Counted from the first letter of the stretch, positions 35,150-46,600 are shown. The stretch: 64,000 nt of DNA from Bacteroidales bacterium (GCA_024401355.1 JAKSLF010000011.1:22363-86362); one strand, 5' to 3'. Numbers and translations: made by a program. Notes: generated from the letters alone by a model not told the origin.

Positions 35150-35905
35150 TTACTTCATACCTCGCGACTCCTTGATTTTCTCATAGGCTTCCTTTAGTTT
35201 CTTGAACTTCACCTCAGCCTCCTTTTGAGCCTCCTCACCCAGCTCGGCAACTGTGTCCGGATGATATTTCTTCGCCATCATTCGATATGCTTTTTTCACC
35301 TCGTCATCCGTTGCCGACTTTGTTATCTCAAGTACCTTGTATGCATCGTCTATGTTGTCAGAACTATATGTCTTGTATGTTCCAAACAATGATTCTATAT
35401 CCGCCACCGACAGACCTATAGCATATCCTATCTGCGAAACCAGGTTCTTCTCACTGTCTGTCACAACACCGTCAGCCATGGCTATGCCAAATAATATATG
35501 TATTATTTCTAGCCTTGTACTGTAACTGACCGAATAACGTATCGACATACACACTCTGTTGACATCCATATTCATCTTTAGAATGTCACGCAAACGTAGC
35601 AACGCTTTCCTGACTGTATCTTCATCAAAGCTTCGCTTCAATACTGTTTTTACATATTCCAGCTCTACTTTCTTTGGCTGGCCATCGGCTTTCATCATGG
35701 CCGCGATCAACACCAGCAACGCTTCTATAAAGTCTCGCTGCGCGTTACCACCATAACGGTTCTGATAATAGCCGTCACGACTGCGGCTGCTTCCCGTCTG
35801 CTGACGTCGCCAGTCTCCAGTGTCATTCGTACGCTCCTCTCTGTCTTCATGGTTCACCATGAAACGGAACAACAGATAAATAAGTAAGAAAAATAGTATG
35901 TTCAT
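35150..35905 (-). CDS. TerB-like plus DnaJ-domain protein (DjlA-like)
   Basis: A 251-residue protein. A short N-terminal membrane segment ([16 protein letters not shown]) is followed by a Gly/Arg/Tyr-rich linker, a TerB-like helical domain (about 65-170) and a C-terminal J-domain with [13 protein letters not shown], whose HPD motif stimulates DnaK. The arrangement matches DjlA-type membrane co-chaperones. It lies 32 bp downstream of coaE. Confidence 0.9.
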   Translation of the reverse strand: MNILFFLLIYLLFRFMVNHEDREERTNDTGDWRRQQTGSSRSRDGYYQNRYGGNAQRDFIEALLVLIAAMMKADGQPKKVELEYVKTVLKRSFDEDTVRKALLRLRDILKMNMDVNRVCMSIRYSVSYSTRLEIIHILFGIAMADGVVTDSEKNLVSQIGYAIGLSVADIESLFGTYKTYSSDNIDDAYKVLEITKSATDDEVKKAYRMMAKKYHPDTVAELGEEAQKEAEVKFKKLKEAYEKIKESRGMK

Positions 35906-35937
35906 TTACCTGATCTTTTTAACACCAAATCCAATTA

Positions 35938-36534
35938 TCATGCCAAACGTCTTAATTCTTCATCTAATGCCAAAATTTCAGGCATTATAAAGTGATGATC
36001 ATCTGTCACTATGACATAATCTGCTATTTCCACTTTCTCTTTGTCAGACATCTGATTGTTTATTCGCGACTTAACCTGCTGCTCCCCTACTCCATCACGT
36101 TTCATCACACGTTCTACTCTTTGCTCTACCGGAGCTGTAACAACAAGCAATTTGTCCATTAGCTTATGACTGCCCGACTCAATCATTATCGCTGCCTCAT
36201 TAACTACGTATGGCACACCCTTGCTTTTTTGCTCTTCCGTCCATTCTATAAAGTCACGATTGACTATCGGATGAATCAACGCATTTACTTTTTGCAGTTT
36301 CTCTTTGTCAGCAAATATCACCGATGCCATTCTTTTTCTATCAAGACGCCCCATCTCATCATATATATCGTCTCCCAGTATCTGTTTTAACCCAGCTATT
36401 ATCTCGCTGTTTGTCTGAGATAGATATTTCGATCGTTCGTCAGAAACATACACTGGCACGCCTATGACACGAAACATCTGCGTTATTGTAGATTTTCCAC
36501 TGCCTATTCCTCCCGTTATCCCTAATTTGATCAT
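35938..36534 (-). CDS. coaE: Dephospho-CoA kinase
   Basis: Last step of coenzyme A synthesis. The 198-residue protein has P-loop GITGGIGSGKSTI, then VYVSDERSKYL, DRKRMASVIF and LIHPIV, and the lid region ERVMKRDGVGEQQVKSRINNQ. Its ATG overlaps the ybbR stop by 4 bp (ATGA), so translation is coupled. Confidence 0.95.
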   Translation of the reverse strand: MIKLGITGGIGSGKSTITQMFRVIGVPVYVSDERSKYLSQTNSEIIAGLKQILGDDIYDEMGRLDRKRMASVIFADKEKLQKVNALIHPIVNRDFIEWTEEQKSKGVPYVVNEAAIMIESGSHKLMDKLLVVTAPVEQRVERVMKRDGVGEQQVKSRINNQMSDKEKVEIADYVIVTDDHHFIMPEILALDEELRRLA

Positions 36535-37550
36535 TTCTCTACTTTGTCTTTTGCTGTTTCCGAATGACGATGCTCCAAAAGATACTCCACAAATATTGGC
36601 GAATACGATATCGACCTGATATATTTAGGATACTCTGCTAACTTCACTTTTATCTTCTGCTGATTGCTTCCCAGTTTCACGTCTTGCAAGTCTGCCACAA
36701 TGTCTATGTCATTCGATGTAACAACGTCAAAGTTGCTCAATCCAAGTGACAATGTCACGTTGACCGATTGCGGGAAGGCCCTGAATGTATATCCTTCTGG
36801 CACGTTAACGGCAGTTATCGGCACACTTATTATCTTTTCTGTATACGGCTCTACACAATATGTCACTTGAGCACCCCTGGCACTGGCTTCGACTCCATTA
36901 GGCAAATCAAATTCCATACTCAAACTGATGCTGTCTCGCAAAACTATTGGCTCAAGCGGTCGCGTATATACAGCCGTCATTGTGTCTATTTTGTCATTGG
37001 TTCCCGATACCCATACCGTATCCAGCTCCAACATACGCGGACCAGAAAACATGTGCTGGCTTTCAAGCGTAACATTGTCTGTGACTATCACCGGAAGCAC
37101 TTTCTTAACTCGTGTCAACAATGGGATATATACTGTATCTATCTCTACTCGCTCCAACGCTATGTGATCTGGCAACGACTGCATCACTTCATGTGTGTAT
37201 TTTCTAGGAATGAATATCGCTGCAGAATGACCATCCACAAATGTCTTGCGCAGTTTGCTGACGTCTACTTCTATTGTCCTGCGACGTGAAGGCTTCATCA
37301 TCATCAGGTCAAGTCCATCACCCGTTACAGTCGCACGAAATGCTACTATTCCATTTTCATCTACAATATAGTTGTCTGGCACGTTTACACACGTTACACC
37401 ATAGTCAACATCTATCGTATAACTCTGGCGCAGTCTCTCTATCGACCACACAAGGAACGATATGGCAAGAAAGATTATAAAGGTACGGAAATCCGGACCC
37501 TTTATCACTTTCATAACATAGTCAAAATACCACGCCAAAGTATGTTTCAT
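36531..37550 (-). CDS. YbbR-like domain protein (CdaR-type)
   Basis: A 339-residue protein. One N-terminal membrane segment (TFIIFLAISFLVWSIERL) is followed by YbbR-like beta repeats facing the periplasm, including VNVPEGYTFRAFPQSVNVTL. In Firmicutes the YbbR protein CdaR regulates CdaA. Here dacA is 14 kb away, so a link is only possible. The ATG at 37550 (MKHTLAWY) is preferred over an extension that would reach 37589. Confidence 0.85.
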   Translation of the reverse strand: MKHTLAWYFDYVMKVIKGPDFRTFIIFLAISFLVWSIERLRQSYTIDVDYGVTCVNVPDNYIVDENGIVAFRATVTGDGLDLMMMKPSRRRTIEVDVSKLRKTFVDGHSAAIFIPRKYTHEVMQSLPDHIALERVEIDTVYIPLLTRVKKVLPVIVTDNVTLESQHMFSGPRMLELDTVWVSGTNDKIDTMTAVYTRPLEPIVLRDSISLSMEFDLPNGVEASARGAQVTYCVEPYTEKIISVPITAVNVPEGYTFRAFPQSVNVTLSLGLSNFDVVTSNDIDIVADLQDVKLGSNQQKIKVKLAEYPKYIRSISYSPIFVEYLLEHRHSETAKDKVEK

Positions 37551-37633
37551 AGTTTCTCCAATTGTTACGGCAAAAGCCATTGGCAACAATCTCGTGTCAC
37601 CAATGGCATTCTATTCCGCTTGTCTCTTTATTT

Positions 37634-37942
37634 TTACTGCTGAGGCTCAGCTTGCTCAAGTATAGCGCTCTTGTCAAACACTACGTTTACACCATCTGCT
37701 ATCTCTACAGTAACTTTATTGTCCTGAACCTTTACAACCTTGCCATAAATACCACCTGTTGTCACAATGTGGCTGCCTTTTTCAAGTTTGTCACGGAAGC
37801 TATTCAAAGCCTTCTGTCGCTGCTGCTGCGGACGTATCATGAAAAAGTAGAAAACTACTATTATCAACAGAAATGGCAACAAACTCATGAGCACACTTGG
37901 CTGCTCTGGCTGTACTGGTGCATCTAATAATGTATTGAACAT
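37634..37942 (-). CDS. yajC: Preprotein translocase accessory subunit YajC
   Basis: A 102-residue protein with one membrane helix (LLPFLLIIVVFYFFMIRPQQ, about residues 19-38) followed by QRQKALNSFRDKLEKG and VTTGGIYGKVVKVQDN, the YajC signature. It associates with SecDF-YidC. It lies between a DUF1573 gene and ybbR in the usual cluster. Confidence 0.95.
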   Translation of the reverse strand: MFNTLLDAPVQPEQPSVLMSLLPFLLIIVVFYFFMIRPQQQRQKALNSFRDKLEKGSHIVTTGGIYGKVVKVQDNKVTVEIADGVNVVFDKSAILEQAEPQQ

Positions 37943-37984
37943 ATCTTTATATTTTAAATTTATCAGAGATATTCCCCCACGGGG

Positions 37985-38416
37985 TCATCTCACTTTTGCT
38001 TTTAATCTCAATTTGACTGTCTCCACAATACCATTACCACATTGGGCTGTCAATTTCGCCGTCTTGTATTGATATCCGTGAAGTCCCGACGTATCAAACA
38101 TTAGTTCGACTGTCGTTTCGTGCCCCATCGCCACTGGCTCGCCAGAATATATGGCCTTGGTGCATCCGCAATCCGTATCAACGCCTACTATGACAAAACT
38201 GCCATCACCGTCGTTTCTCAAATTAAACTTCAGCCCAACCACTTCCCCCTGGCTCAGCTCACCGGCATCCGCTTCTTGAGTCATCACTACAACATGACCA
38301 ACTCCACTCGCTTCCGTCCGATTCACTTCTTTCGTATTGTTCCGACACGATGCCATCGAAATCAACACACAGCCATATATGGCAACAAGTATACTCCTAC
38401 TCGTCAAAGTCATCAT
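37985..38416 (-). CDS. DUF1573 lipoprotein
   Basis: A 143-residue predicted lipoprotein. Its signal VAIYGCVLISMASC ends at cysteine about residue 24. A DUF1573 immunoglobulin-like domain follows, with FNLRNDGDGSFVIVGVDTDCGCTKA (here Asp-Cys-Gly-Cys) and the closing VKLRLKAKV. The function is unknown. The start ATGATG (38416/38413) lies inside the nusB end, so the two genes overlap by 20 bp. A longer upstream frame is not needed. Confidence 0.85.
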   Translation of the reverse strand: MMTLTSRSILVAIYGCVLISMASCRNNTKEVNRTEASGVGHVVVMTQEADAGELSQGEVVGLKFNLRNDGDGSFVIVGVDTDCGCTKAIYSGEPVAMGHETTVELMFDTSGLHGYQYKTAKLTAQCGNGIVETVKLRLKAKVR

Positions 38417-39707
38417 ATCTAGGAGCTGTTCTTCGAGGTGCCGAAACTGGCGACACTGGTCTCGATATACGAGCTCGCTTCTGCCTTGGTCTTGCCTCTT
38501 CATCGCCTACATTTCGCAATGGACGCTGCTCCTGTCTCTCTGGTCTTTCACCTCTTGACGGACGATCATATTGATTCTGTCTCTGTGGTTTCTCACCATT
38601 CGAGTCATATCTTCTTGCCGAAGGTCTACGCTCTGCACGAGGTCTTGACGATGACGATGGTCTCGATGATGACGATGTCTTCTTGACTGGTTTCTTCTTT
38701 CGAATATTTTCACTAGGTATCTCTACACCTTCATCTTCTTCATCGCTATCACTAGCCTGTTTGTCAGCAGCTCCAATGTTGACAAGCTGTGCTGGCATTA
38801 TCTGTCTTTCCTCAACAAGCTGTCTTACGATCTTTTCAAGAATGCCGTTAATGTAGACGTTACTCTTGGCTGTCGAATAATATTTTGCTATCTCAATATA
38901 TTCATTAAGTGTCACCCTGATTGGCATCTCATGGAACGACATCATCTCAGCTGCTGCCATAACGATAATTATCACATCCATCTGCGCTACTCGCTCAGGA
39001 TCCCAGTTCTTTGAATACTTTCTTATCAAATCGTATGTGCTACCGTATGTCGAAAGTGTCTTGCGCAACAACGTGCTGACAAACTCCTTGTCATCCGAAT
39101 CCTTATACGTAGGGAACAACTCAAGCTCGTTGCCATTCCTGCCGTCAAACAATTTGAATGTCTTAATCGCTATAGATATCGCAAATTCTACATCGTCATT
39201 CCAATAGATGCTGTGCATCTCAAGAGCCTCATACATAAGCGATATTTTCGCAAGCTCTTTTGTGAAATAACGAATGATGAATTTCTGGTCCTCTTCAAAC
39301 GAATTCTCCTCCGACGCCATGTAATCATTATACATGTCTGTCATTATCATATTGTTGAATATGATCTTCAACAGATCCTCATCCCAAGATATTCCGGTTG
39401 CATCTACATAGTCATTCAACATCTTGTTCTCTTCAAGCTGCTTGATCAGACCATTCTCTACAAACTTCATGTTCGGATTGAGTTCTTCTTCTGTAGGACG
39501 AAGCTTGTTGCGCCCGTTCTCTATGCGTTTCATTGCAAGACGTTTCATTGCAATTGGAAGAAGCAGCATGTGATAATACAAGTCATGCGACTTCATAACG
39601 CTGTGCTGCAGCTCCTTGTCTATGCTTTCATAGCTCGTTTCGCCCGACATGTTGTGAGCGTAAACCATCTGCATCACTTTTACTCGTAAGAGTCTTCTAC
39701 TTAACAT
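38397..39707 (-). CDS. nusB: Transcription antitermination factor NusB with a long basic C-terminal tail
   Basis: A 436-residue protein. The N-terminal 310 residues match Bacteroidota NusB: LLRVKVMQMVYAHN, a NusB fold with AQMDVIIIVMAAAEM and LNEYIEIAKYYSTAKSNVYINGILEKIV. After about residue 330 comes a basic, low-complexity tail rich in Arg, Ser and Pro (KKKPVKKTSSSSRPSS, ERPERQEQRP), ending APRRTAPRYDDFDE. NusB binds boxA RNA with S10 in rRNA antitermination; the tail could add RNA binding, which is inference. It is first in the nusB-DUF1573-yajC-ybbR-coaE run. Confidence 0.92.
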   Translation of the reverse strand: MLSRRLLRVKVMQMVYAHNMSGETSYESIDKELQHSVMKSHDLYYHMLLLPIAMKRLAMKRIENGRNKLRPTEEELNPNMKFVENGLIKQLEENKMLNDYVDATGISWDEDLLKIIFNNMIMTDMYNDYMASEENSFEEDQKFIIRYFTKELAKISLMYEALEMHSIYWNDDVEFAISIAIKTFKLFDGRNGNELELFPTYKDSDDKEFVSTLLRKTLSTYGSTYDLIRKYSKNWDPERVAQMDVIIIVMAAAEMMSFHEMPIRVTLNEYIEIAKYYSTAKSNVYINGILEKIVRQLVEERQIMPAQLVNIGAADKQASDSDEEDEGVEIPSENIRKKKPVKKTSSSSRPSSSSRPRAERRPSARRYDSNGEKPQRQNQYDRPSRGERPERQEQRPLRNVGDEEARPRQKRARISRPVSPVSAPRRTAPRYDDFDE

Positions 39708-39738
39708 TTTCTATAGTGAGTTATGTTTTTATATGTTA

Positions 39739-39746
39739 CAAAGTTA
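39739..39746 (-). promoter_or_regulatory. Candidate -7 box for the nusB operon
   Basis: TAACTTTG on the minus strand, 32 bp before the nusB ATG. Confidence 0.5.
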
Positions 39747-39835
39747 TATGATTTTCCACACAATCTAACATCATAAATGCTAAAAATAATTTAATCACGC
39801 TACTTTTTTTTCTTCTCTCACTTTCCCGCCCTGTT

Positions 39836-40852
39836 TCACATCTTTTTCTTGCCACCAAAAGGTAAGTTTTTTCTAACCATTTCTGGTATGTCCGTCAACT
39901 CCGTTACCGGCAAGGTCGACTGTATGAAGTCACGTATGTTAGACGGAGCAAATCTCGATGTCTCAAAATATTCCGCCGATGGAACTACCACTTTCAACGC
40001 CAATGGCATTATGCTGATTCGTGAGTTTGGCTCTATTATTATCGGCTCACCATCAACATGCCCCAACAACGGCTTCTTGTTCAACAACTGAATTTCCTTC
40101 GCTTTTATGATCTCGTCATATTTGTTCGCATCGATGTTCTGACTCAATAACTGTACCAACATTGCAGGAATTGCATAGTCTGGAAATTCCGATACTATAC
40201 ATACATCTATAAGTCCGTCATCCATACTCGCACTTGGCGCTATATGTATGTTGTTGCCCCATTGGGTCGAGTTGGCAAAACTTATAAAGAATGCTTTTCG
40301 CTGAAATATATGGTCGTCTATGTCAAGCACATAGTCATTGACTTTATATTTCGGATACTCTCGCGCTATAAGGTTCATATACTGCAGCGGACCTCTCACT
40401 TTGACTTTTGCAAATTTATGGCTTATGTATGCATCAAAACCAACTCCTGCCATGTTCAACGAGTATCGCTCACCTACTTTTATGACGTCTATTGATCTCG
40501 TGAGACCATCGTTTATTATCTCTATCGCACTCGATGTCCTCAATGGTATATCCAACTCTCGAGCTAGTCCATTGCCCGACCCACATGGTATTATCCCAAG
40601 CGCTGCCTGACCACCAAGCAGTCCCGTCCCTATCTCATTGACTGTTCCGTCTCCACCAACAGCAACAACAACGTCCGCCTCGTCTTTATACTGCGTTGCT
40701 AGCTCATAGCCATGACCAGCATATTCGGTATATACTACCTTGCTGTCCACTTCATCCTTATTCGTCAAGGCACCAATCTCACTCTCTATCGTGTTCTTCT
40801 TGCCTATTCCCGAACGTGGATTAACTATGTATATAACTTTACGCTTGACCAT
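39836..40852 (-). CDS. Diacylglycerol kinase-like lipid kinase (YegS/DgkB family)
   Basis: A 338-residue kinase. IYIVNPRSGIGKKN opens the protein; AVGGDGTVNEIGTGLLG (about residue 65) is the nucleotide-binding GGDGT motif; IIPCGSGNGLARELDIP follows. A C-terminal beta domain ends at about residue 295 with GHVDGEPI, and an extra basic tail (FGGKKKM) follows. It probably phosphorylates a membrane lipid; the substrate is unknown. Confidence 0.9.
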   Translation of the reverse strand: MVKRKVIYIVNPRSGIGKKNTIESEIGALTNKDEVDSKVVYTEYAGHGYELATQYKDEADVVVAVGGDGTVNEIGTGLLGGQAALGIIPCGSGNGLARELDIPLRTSSAIEIINDGLTRSIDVIKVGERYSLNMAGVGFDAYISHKFAKVKVRGPLQYMNLIAREYPKYKVNDYVLDIDDHIFQRKAFFISFANSTQWGNNIHIAPSASMDDGLIDVCIVSEFPDYAIPAMLVQLLSQNIDANKYDEIIKAKEIQLLNKKPLLGHVDGEPIIIEPNSRISIMPLALKVVVPSAEYFETSRFAPSNIRDFIQSTLPVTELTDIPEMVRKNLPFGGKKKM

Positions 40853-40881
40853 CTGTTTTGTTGAATATTACAAAAACTAGG

Positions 40882-40889
40882 CAAATATA
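40882..40889 (-). promoter_or_regulatory. Candidate -7 box for the lipid kinase gene
   Basis: TATATTTG on the minus strand, 29 bp before the ATG. The -33 element is weak. Confidence 0.5.
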
Positions 40890-40909
40890 CTTATTTTATT
40901 CAACTATAA

Positions 40910-40945
40910 GAACGAAGGTCGGGCATATACCCCCTTCCTTCGTTC
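40910..40945 (-). terminator. Terminator-like hairpin after the GH51 gene
   Basis: A 9-bp stem GAACGAAGG...CCTTCGTTC with an 18-nt loop, 51 bp beyond the GH51 stop. The tail is only weakly T-rich on the minus strand. Confidence 0.6.
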
Positions 40946-40996
40946 CATTTATCCACAACTCCAACTTTTAGAACATTCAATTCTACTTTTGGGAAC

Positions 40997-42535
40997 TTAC
41001 TTCAATTCTAGTGTGACTATACTCATCTTTGGCATCGTCACAACCAATCCGTTCTTTGTTATTTTGGCACCATCAAATTTCTTTGTCGACACCAGTTCCG
41101 GATTCTCAAATGAGTTGAAGTCGTCTACACATCCTGCTGTGAGCACTTCACCTGCAACGCTCTTCACTTTCAATCCGTCTAGGTTTATCGTCACTTCTTC
41201 TTTCTGGTCCAATGATGTGTTCGACAACGATATATGCACTACCCCATTCTTGTCTCTCGATGCTGTTGCAGAAAGATATGGAACAATTCTGTCTCCGTCT
41301 GCCGCCATTCTCTCACATTGTACTTTTACTGGCACGTATGTGGCGTCCTGATGAACGCTATACATCTTGAAGACATAGTACGTTGGTGTCAATGCCATCA
41401 AGTTGCCCTTTGTCAATATCATCGACTGGAGAACGTTGATTATCTGGGCTATGTTGGTCATCTTTACACGATCTGTGTATTTGTGGAAGATGTCCAGTGT
41501 CATCGATGCTACAAATGCGTCTCTCATTGTGTTCTGCTGGAAGAGGTGACCTGGATTTGTTCCTGGCTCAACATCCCACCATGTTCCCCATTCGTCAACA
41601 AGCAGTCCCACTTTCTTCTCTGGGTCATACTTGTCCATGATGTCGATATGCTTCTTCACTACGCTCTCTATCTCGATAGCCTTGCCAAGGGTCCAGTAGT
41701 ATTCGTCGTTGGTGAATTTTGTTGCCGAACCTTTTGATCCGTCCCAACCCTTAACTGTATAATAGTGAAGCGACAGTCCATTCATGCGTGTACCTACGTT
41801 CTTCATCAATGTCTCTGTCCAGTCATAGTCATAGTCCGATGCACCAGAAGCTATCTTGTAGAGCTTGTTGCCGTCATATTCACGGCAATATGTCGAATAT
41901 CTTCTGAATAGGTCACCATAGTACTCTGGTCTCATCGTACCACCACAACCCCAGCTTTCATTTCCTACGCCAAGATATTTCACGTGCCATGGCTTCTCAC
42001 GACCGTTCTCTTTTCTCAACTTGGCCATCGGACTACCACTCTCCGAGGTCATATACTCAACCCACTTCGCCAGTTCTTCTACTGTGCCCGAACCAACATT
42101 ACCACTGATGTATGGCTCGCAGCCAAGCATCTCACAAAGGTTGAGGAATTCATGCGTACCAAAGGAGTTGTCCTCTACTGTTCCGCCCCAGTTGTTGTTC
42201 ACCATTACCGGACGGTTCTCTTTCGGACCAATACCATCTGTCCAGTGATATTCATCGGCAAAACAACCGCCTGGCCATCTCAAGACTGGCACTTTTAGCT
42301 CCTTGAGGGCTTTGAGCACGTCGTTTCTGTAACCATTGGTATTCGGAATCGATGAATCTTCACCCACCCAGATGCCACCATAGATACATGATCCAAGGTG
42401 CTCTGCAAACTGACCATAAATCTCTTTGTTGATTGTCTGCTTTGCCGATTCGTTGTCAAGTGTCACACTAGCTTTGAGCTGTGCTACCGATGGCAACGTT
42501 GCCAGCAATGCAATTGAAAGGATTGATTTCTTCAT
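40997..42535 (-). CDS. Alpha-L-arabinofuranosidase, glycoside hydrolase family 51
   Basis: Releases arabinofuranose from arabinoxylan or arabinan side chains. The 512-residue protein has a signal peptide ([19 protein letters not shown]), then a (beta/alpha)8 barrel with [18 protein letters not shown]. The acid/base Glu is in [12 protein letters not shown] (about residue 195) and the nucleophile Glu in [11 protein letters not shown] (about residue 317). A C-terminal beta domain follows. No SusCD pair or other polysaccharide gene is nearby, so it is not in a typical utilisation locus. It is probably periplasmic or on the outer membrane. Confidence 0.93.
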   Translation of the reverse strand: MKKSILSIALLATLPSVAQLKASVTLDNESAKQTINKEIYGQFAEHLGSCIYGGIWVGEDSSIPNTNGYRNDVLKALKELKVPVLRWPGGCFADEYHWTDGIGPKENRPVMVNNNWGGTVEDNSFGTHEFLNLCEMLGCEPYISGNVGSGTVEELAKWVEYMTSESGSPMAKLRKENGREKPWHVKYLGVGNESWGCGGTMRPEYYGDLFRRYSTYCREYDGNKLYKIASGASDYDYDWTETLMKNVGTRMNGLSLHYYTVKGWDGSKGSATKFTNDEYYWTLGKAIEIESVVKKHIDIMDKYDPEKKVGLLVDEWGTWWDVEPGTNPGHLFQQNTMRDAFVASMTLDIFHKYTDRVKMTNIAQIINVLQSMILTKGNLMALTPTYYVFKMYSVHQDATYVPVKVQCERMAADGDRIVPYLSATASRDKNGVVHISLSNTSLDQKEEVTINLDGLKVKSVAGEVLTAGCVDDFNSFENPELVSTKKFDGAKITKNGLVVTMPKMSIVTLELK

Positions 42536-42580
42536 GTTAAGATTCTTTTTTATTTTGATGATTACATTTTCTGCTCATTT

Positions 42581-43570
42581 TCACTTTATCCTCCATCTGT
42601 ATCCAAGATACACCTGCATGAAAAAGTCCTGTATGTAATGCGTCTCCTCTGCCATGTAGCTGGCATTGAATACTGCATTCAACACTATCTGATGATGCTT
42701 GCCTATCGAACAAATGGTTCCGACACGTGTCTTTGTCGTAAATTCAAATTTCATCGTCTCGTCCACTCGGCTTCCATCCACCAGCACCATTTTCTTCTGC
42801 GTATACAATGGCACCGATATCTGCTCCGACACGTGAAACAGCCAATGCTTTGTCACTCCATTGAACCCATATCCGCCATTCACTCCAAAGAACGTAAACC
42901 TGAAGTGCTTGAATGTACACGGCATTGTCAGTATGGTATCCAGACTCGCCGGCAGATTCGACTCATGCAATATCGCCAATGTGTTGCTTACGCTCAAGCC
43001 TATTATCGGCGATCCACCACTTTTCTTCTGCCTTTTCGACTGGTTAAAGGCCGCTGGCATCGAAAACTTCTCATGACGTATCACCATGTAGACTCCTGCT
43101 TGCATTCGCGATGTCTTGATGCTGTTCGTCATTCCGGCTGAGGCTAGCTTGTCGTTCAGGTCGTCTATCTTCGACTGCTCAGAGGTCGACAGAAATATGT
43201 TCGCACCCATTCTCTGCCCGTATGCCGAAAAGTCAAGATCCAGGTCCTTGAACGAAAACTGACTATGATTCAGCCTGAAGCCATAACTGAACGACATTCC
43301 CCTGTGCGAGATGCTGGGCCCAACGTTTATCACGGCCGGCGATTTCACCAGAAAGTCCGTCTGCAGCCCCGACACTGTATCCGTATAACTGAACGACATC
43401 TGTCCCCAGTTCAAGGTGCTGAAAGGTATCAGTATCAGTCCTTCCGGACTCTGCTCTATATATGTCGTGTCCGGAGCCGGATTTACCAGCCCTTTTATTT
43501 TCTGCCATAGGTTCTGAGAATAACTCATCTGGCACAAAATCAACATACATATTAATAATGCAGTTCTCAA
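42581..43570 (-). CDS. DUF4421 family outer-membrane-type protein
   Basis: A 329-residue protein with a signal peptide (TALLICMLILCQMSYS). Alternating hydrophobic beta strands and a terminal aromatic-basic strand (QVYLGYRWRIK) suggest an outer-membrane beta-barrel. The stretch SPAVINVGPSISHRGMSFSY is typical of DUF4421. Its role is unknown. It lies 45 bp upstream of GH51 on the same strand, so the two could be co-transcribed. Confidence 0.82.
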   Translation of the reverse strand: MRTALLICMLILCQMSYSQNLWQKIKGLVNPAPDTTYIEQSPEGLILIPFSTLNWGQMSFSYTDTVSGLQTDFLVKSPAVINVGPSISHRGMSFSYGFRLNHSQFSFKDLDLDFSAYGQRMGANIFLSTSEQSKIDDLNDKLASAGMTNSIKTSRMQAGVYMVIRHEKFSMPAAFNQSKRQKKSGGSPIIGLSVSNTLAILHESNLPASLDTILTMPCTFKHFRFTFFGVNGGYGFNGVTKHWLFHVSEQISVPLYTQKKMVLVDGSRVDETMKFEFTTKTRVGTICSIGKHHQIVLNAVFNASYMAEETHYIQDFFMQVYLGYRWRIK

Positions 43571-43627
43571 CTCCTACCATATATATCTTCCCCTAAATCG
43601 CTGACACTAGGGGCGATTCTTCAAAAA

Positions 43628-46600
43628 CTACTTCATATTTGCTATGAATAGCAGCAGTCGGTTGGCTATGTTCGCTTCCGACACTCCACCGTCAAAGTCA
43701 AGCGACAGCATGTTCAACTGAGGATACATCTTCTTCATCTTCTTCTCGATGCCTCGAGCTACGATGTGGTTCGCTATACATCCAAATGGCTGCATACTGA
43801 CCACGTTGTTGCATCCCTGCTTCATGAAGGCTATCACTTCCGCTGGCAACAACCATCCCTCGCCAAACTGTGCCGAGAGGCTTATCACCTCTTCCGCATA
43901 CTGGCTGATGGTCTTCAAGTCAAGCTCTGGCTCGAAGAATTTGAATACCGATGCTTCTTTCTCAAATTTCTGCATCACGTTGCCTATGAAGCTCTCCGCC
44001 AGGCTTATCACAAATGATGGTACTTTGAAGTGCTTCAAATGGTTCTTCTTGTTGAAGTGGAAGTTCACAAACGATCTCAGGAAGAAGTTGTGTACTGTCG
44101 ATGGTATCACTTCTACTCCATGCTCCATCAGCCAGTCAGGTACGTACTTGTGGCTGTATGGATTAAACTTCAAGTATATCTCACCAGTGATTCCGGCTTT
44201 AGGATATACTTTGTCGTTTATCTCTATCTTGTTGAATGCTTCCGCTGCCTCTCTTGTCAGTCCAAGGAAGGCTTTGTAGTCATTCTTCTCACACAATGGC
44301 TTCGCTTTCTCCAGGTATGCGTCTCTCAATTTTCTCGCCTCACCTCGGTTCACTTCTCTCACGGCTATCGCATGATAGAATATAGACAACCAGTCACCAA
44401 AGAATACCGAATACAATACGATTGGTGCAGCCTTGAAGAGGTTCAGCTTGAAGCCCGGATTGTCATTGTAGTGGTCAACACCACCAATGCCTATCACCGG
44501 CACTTTCTCAAATCCTGCATCTACTATCGCTTTTCTGATAAGCGATGGATAGTTCGACGCACGGCACTGACCAAGCTGCGTTACTGCTACTGCCGTATGC
44601 TCGAGGTCATATTTTCCACTCTGCAATGCCTTGATGAAGTCACCTACTATCAAGGTCGCTGGGTAGCATACTTCGTTGTTCGAATATTTCAATCCTACGT
44701 CATTCGACTCTGCGTCACTCAACGGCAGACCTACAACATTATAGCCAAATGGCTTGAAGGCCGAACCCAAAAGTGGCGATATGTATTCTGTGAAGAATGG
44801 TGTCAGGATTGTTCTTATCTCTTTGTCCTCTGGCATGAATCGCTGCGGTGCTACGAATGGCTTCACTTCCACCTCTCTCTCATCCGAGAATTTCAAGCTC
44901 TCGATGAGTGATCGTACTCGCAGCTTCATCGAACCTACGTTGTTGATGTCGTCTATCTTCAACAAGGTCAACGATTTGCCATGTCTGTTCATTATCGAAC
45001 GCACTTCATCTACGAAGAATGCATCCGGACCACAGCCAAACGATGTCGTCTCTACAAAGTGCACAAGGTTGTTCTGCCTTGCTGTCCACTGTGCCGAGTT
45101 CAATATGCGGTTCACAAATGTCCACTGCTTCAGGATGAAGGTCTCGCGCTCGTCGATGTTCATGTTGCGCGCTATCTCTTCTGTCAGGACGTCTACACCA
45201 AGCTTGGCTATCATGTCCGACACTTTATGCTGGATAAGTGGGTCCGTGTGATATGGACGACCAGCAAGCACTATCGACATTCTTCCTGCCTTCTGGCCTT
45301 CCTCAAATGCTTTCAGGTTCTTGTCTCTCAGCTCGTTGCCAAATCTCTCATATTCTGCAATGGCTTTCTTCTGCGCTTCTTTGACCACTTTCTTCGAGAT
45401 GCCATACTGACCCATGTACTTGATGAGCTGCTTCAACTGCAGGTCATAGTCTCTGAAGGTTGTAACCGGCGAGTCTACTGGTACTTTCGAGTCTATCGAA
45501 CACTGAACAACTTCTGGATAACCTATAATAATAGGACAGTTGAAGCTGTTCGAGGTCGTCGCGTCTTCCGATTTCTCATATACCACTCGTGGGAAGAATA
45601 TTCTGTCCACGCCCATGTCACCAAGCTCATAGATGTGCGAGTGCACAAGCTTTGCTGGAAAACAGATGTTGTCCGACATCACGGTGTGAACGCCCTTCTC
45701 ATAGTTGTGATATGTCGATGTCGACGACAATACTACTCTTACGTTACATGCTGTGAAGAATGTATGCCAGAATGGGAATTCCTCATACATGTTCAAAGCT
45801 CGTGGTATACCTATTGTAAATACCGGATTCGGCACCTGCTTCTCCGGATCTGCCGCACGGTCAAAAAGGTCGTGATATTTCACGTCACTCATGTCTATGC
45901 CAGCTGTCTGAGCTGCCGATCCGTTGTTGAATATCTTCTCACACTTGTTGCCCGAATAGTATTTTCCACCATTCGAGAATGTATACTGTGTTATCTGGCA
46001 CTGGTTCTCACAGCCCTTGCATCCCAATGTCTTCTGCTGGAATTCTGCGCTGTTCAGGAACGACGCCAGCGGTCTCGATGCCGCTACCTCGTCTTTGCCT
46101 GCTTCTGCCATCGCTCTCTCTGTCATCCTCTGCGAGTAGAGCGCACAGCCGTATGCACCCATCAGTTCTGGTATGTTGTTGCAGAATACGGTCTTGCCTG
46201 TCAGGTTCTCAAAGGCTTTCACTATCGAGTCGTTCCTCATAGTTCCACCCTGCAGCACGATGTTGTTGCCAAGCTCTTCATAGTTCTTTATCTTAAGCAC
46301 TTTGAAGAGGCAGTTTTTCACTACCGAATACGCCAATCCTGCTGCGATGTCGCTTACCGACGCACCTTCTCTCAACACCTGCTTCACTTTCGAGTTCATG
46401 AATACTGTGCATCGTGTACCAAGGTCCGATGGTTTCTGGCTCTGGCACGCTTTCATCACAAAGTCCGATATCTCGCAGTTCAATGTTCTGGCAAATGTCT
46501 CGATGAACGATCCACATCCCGACGAACATGCCTCGTTGATTTCCATTCTCGTCAAGGCTCCGTTGTCTACGTAGATGGCTTTCATGTCCTGACCACCAAT

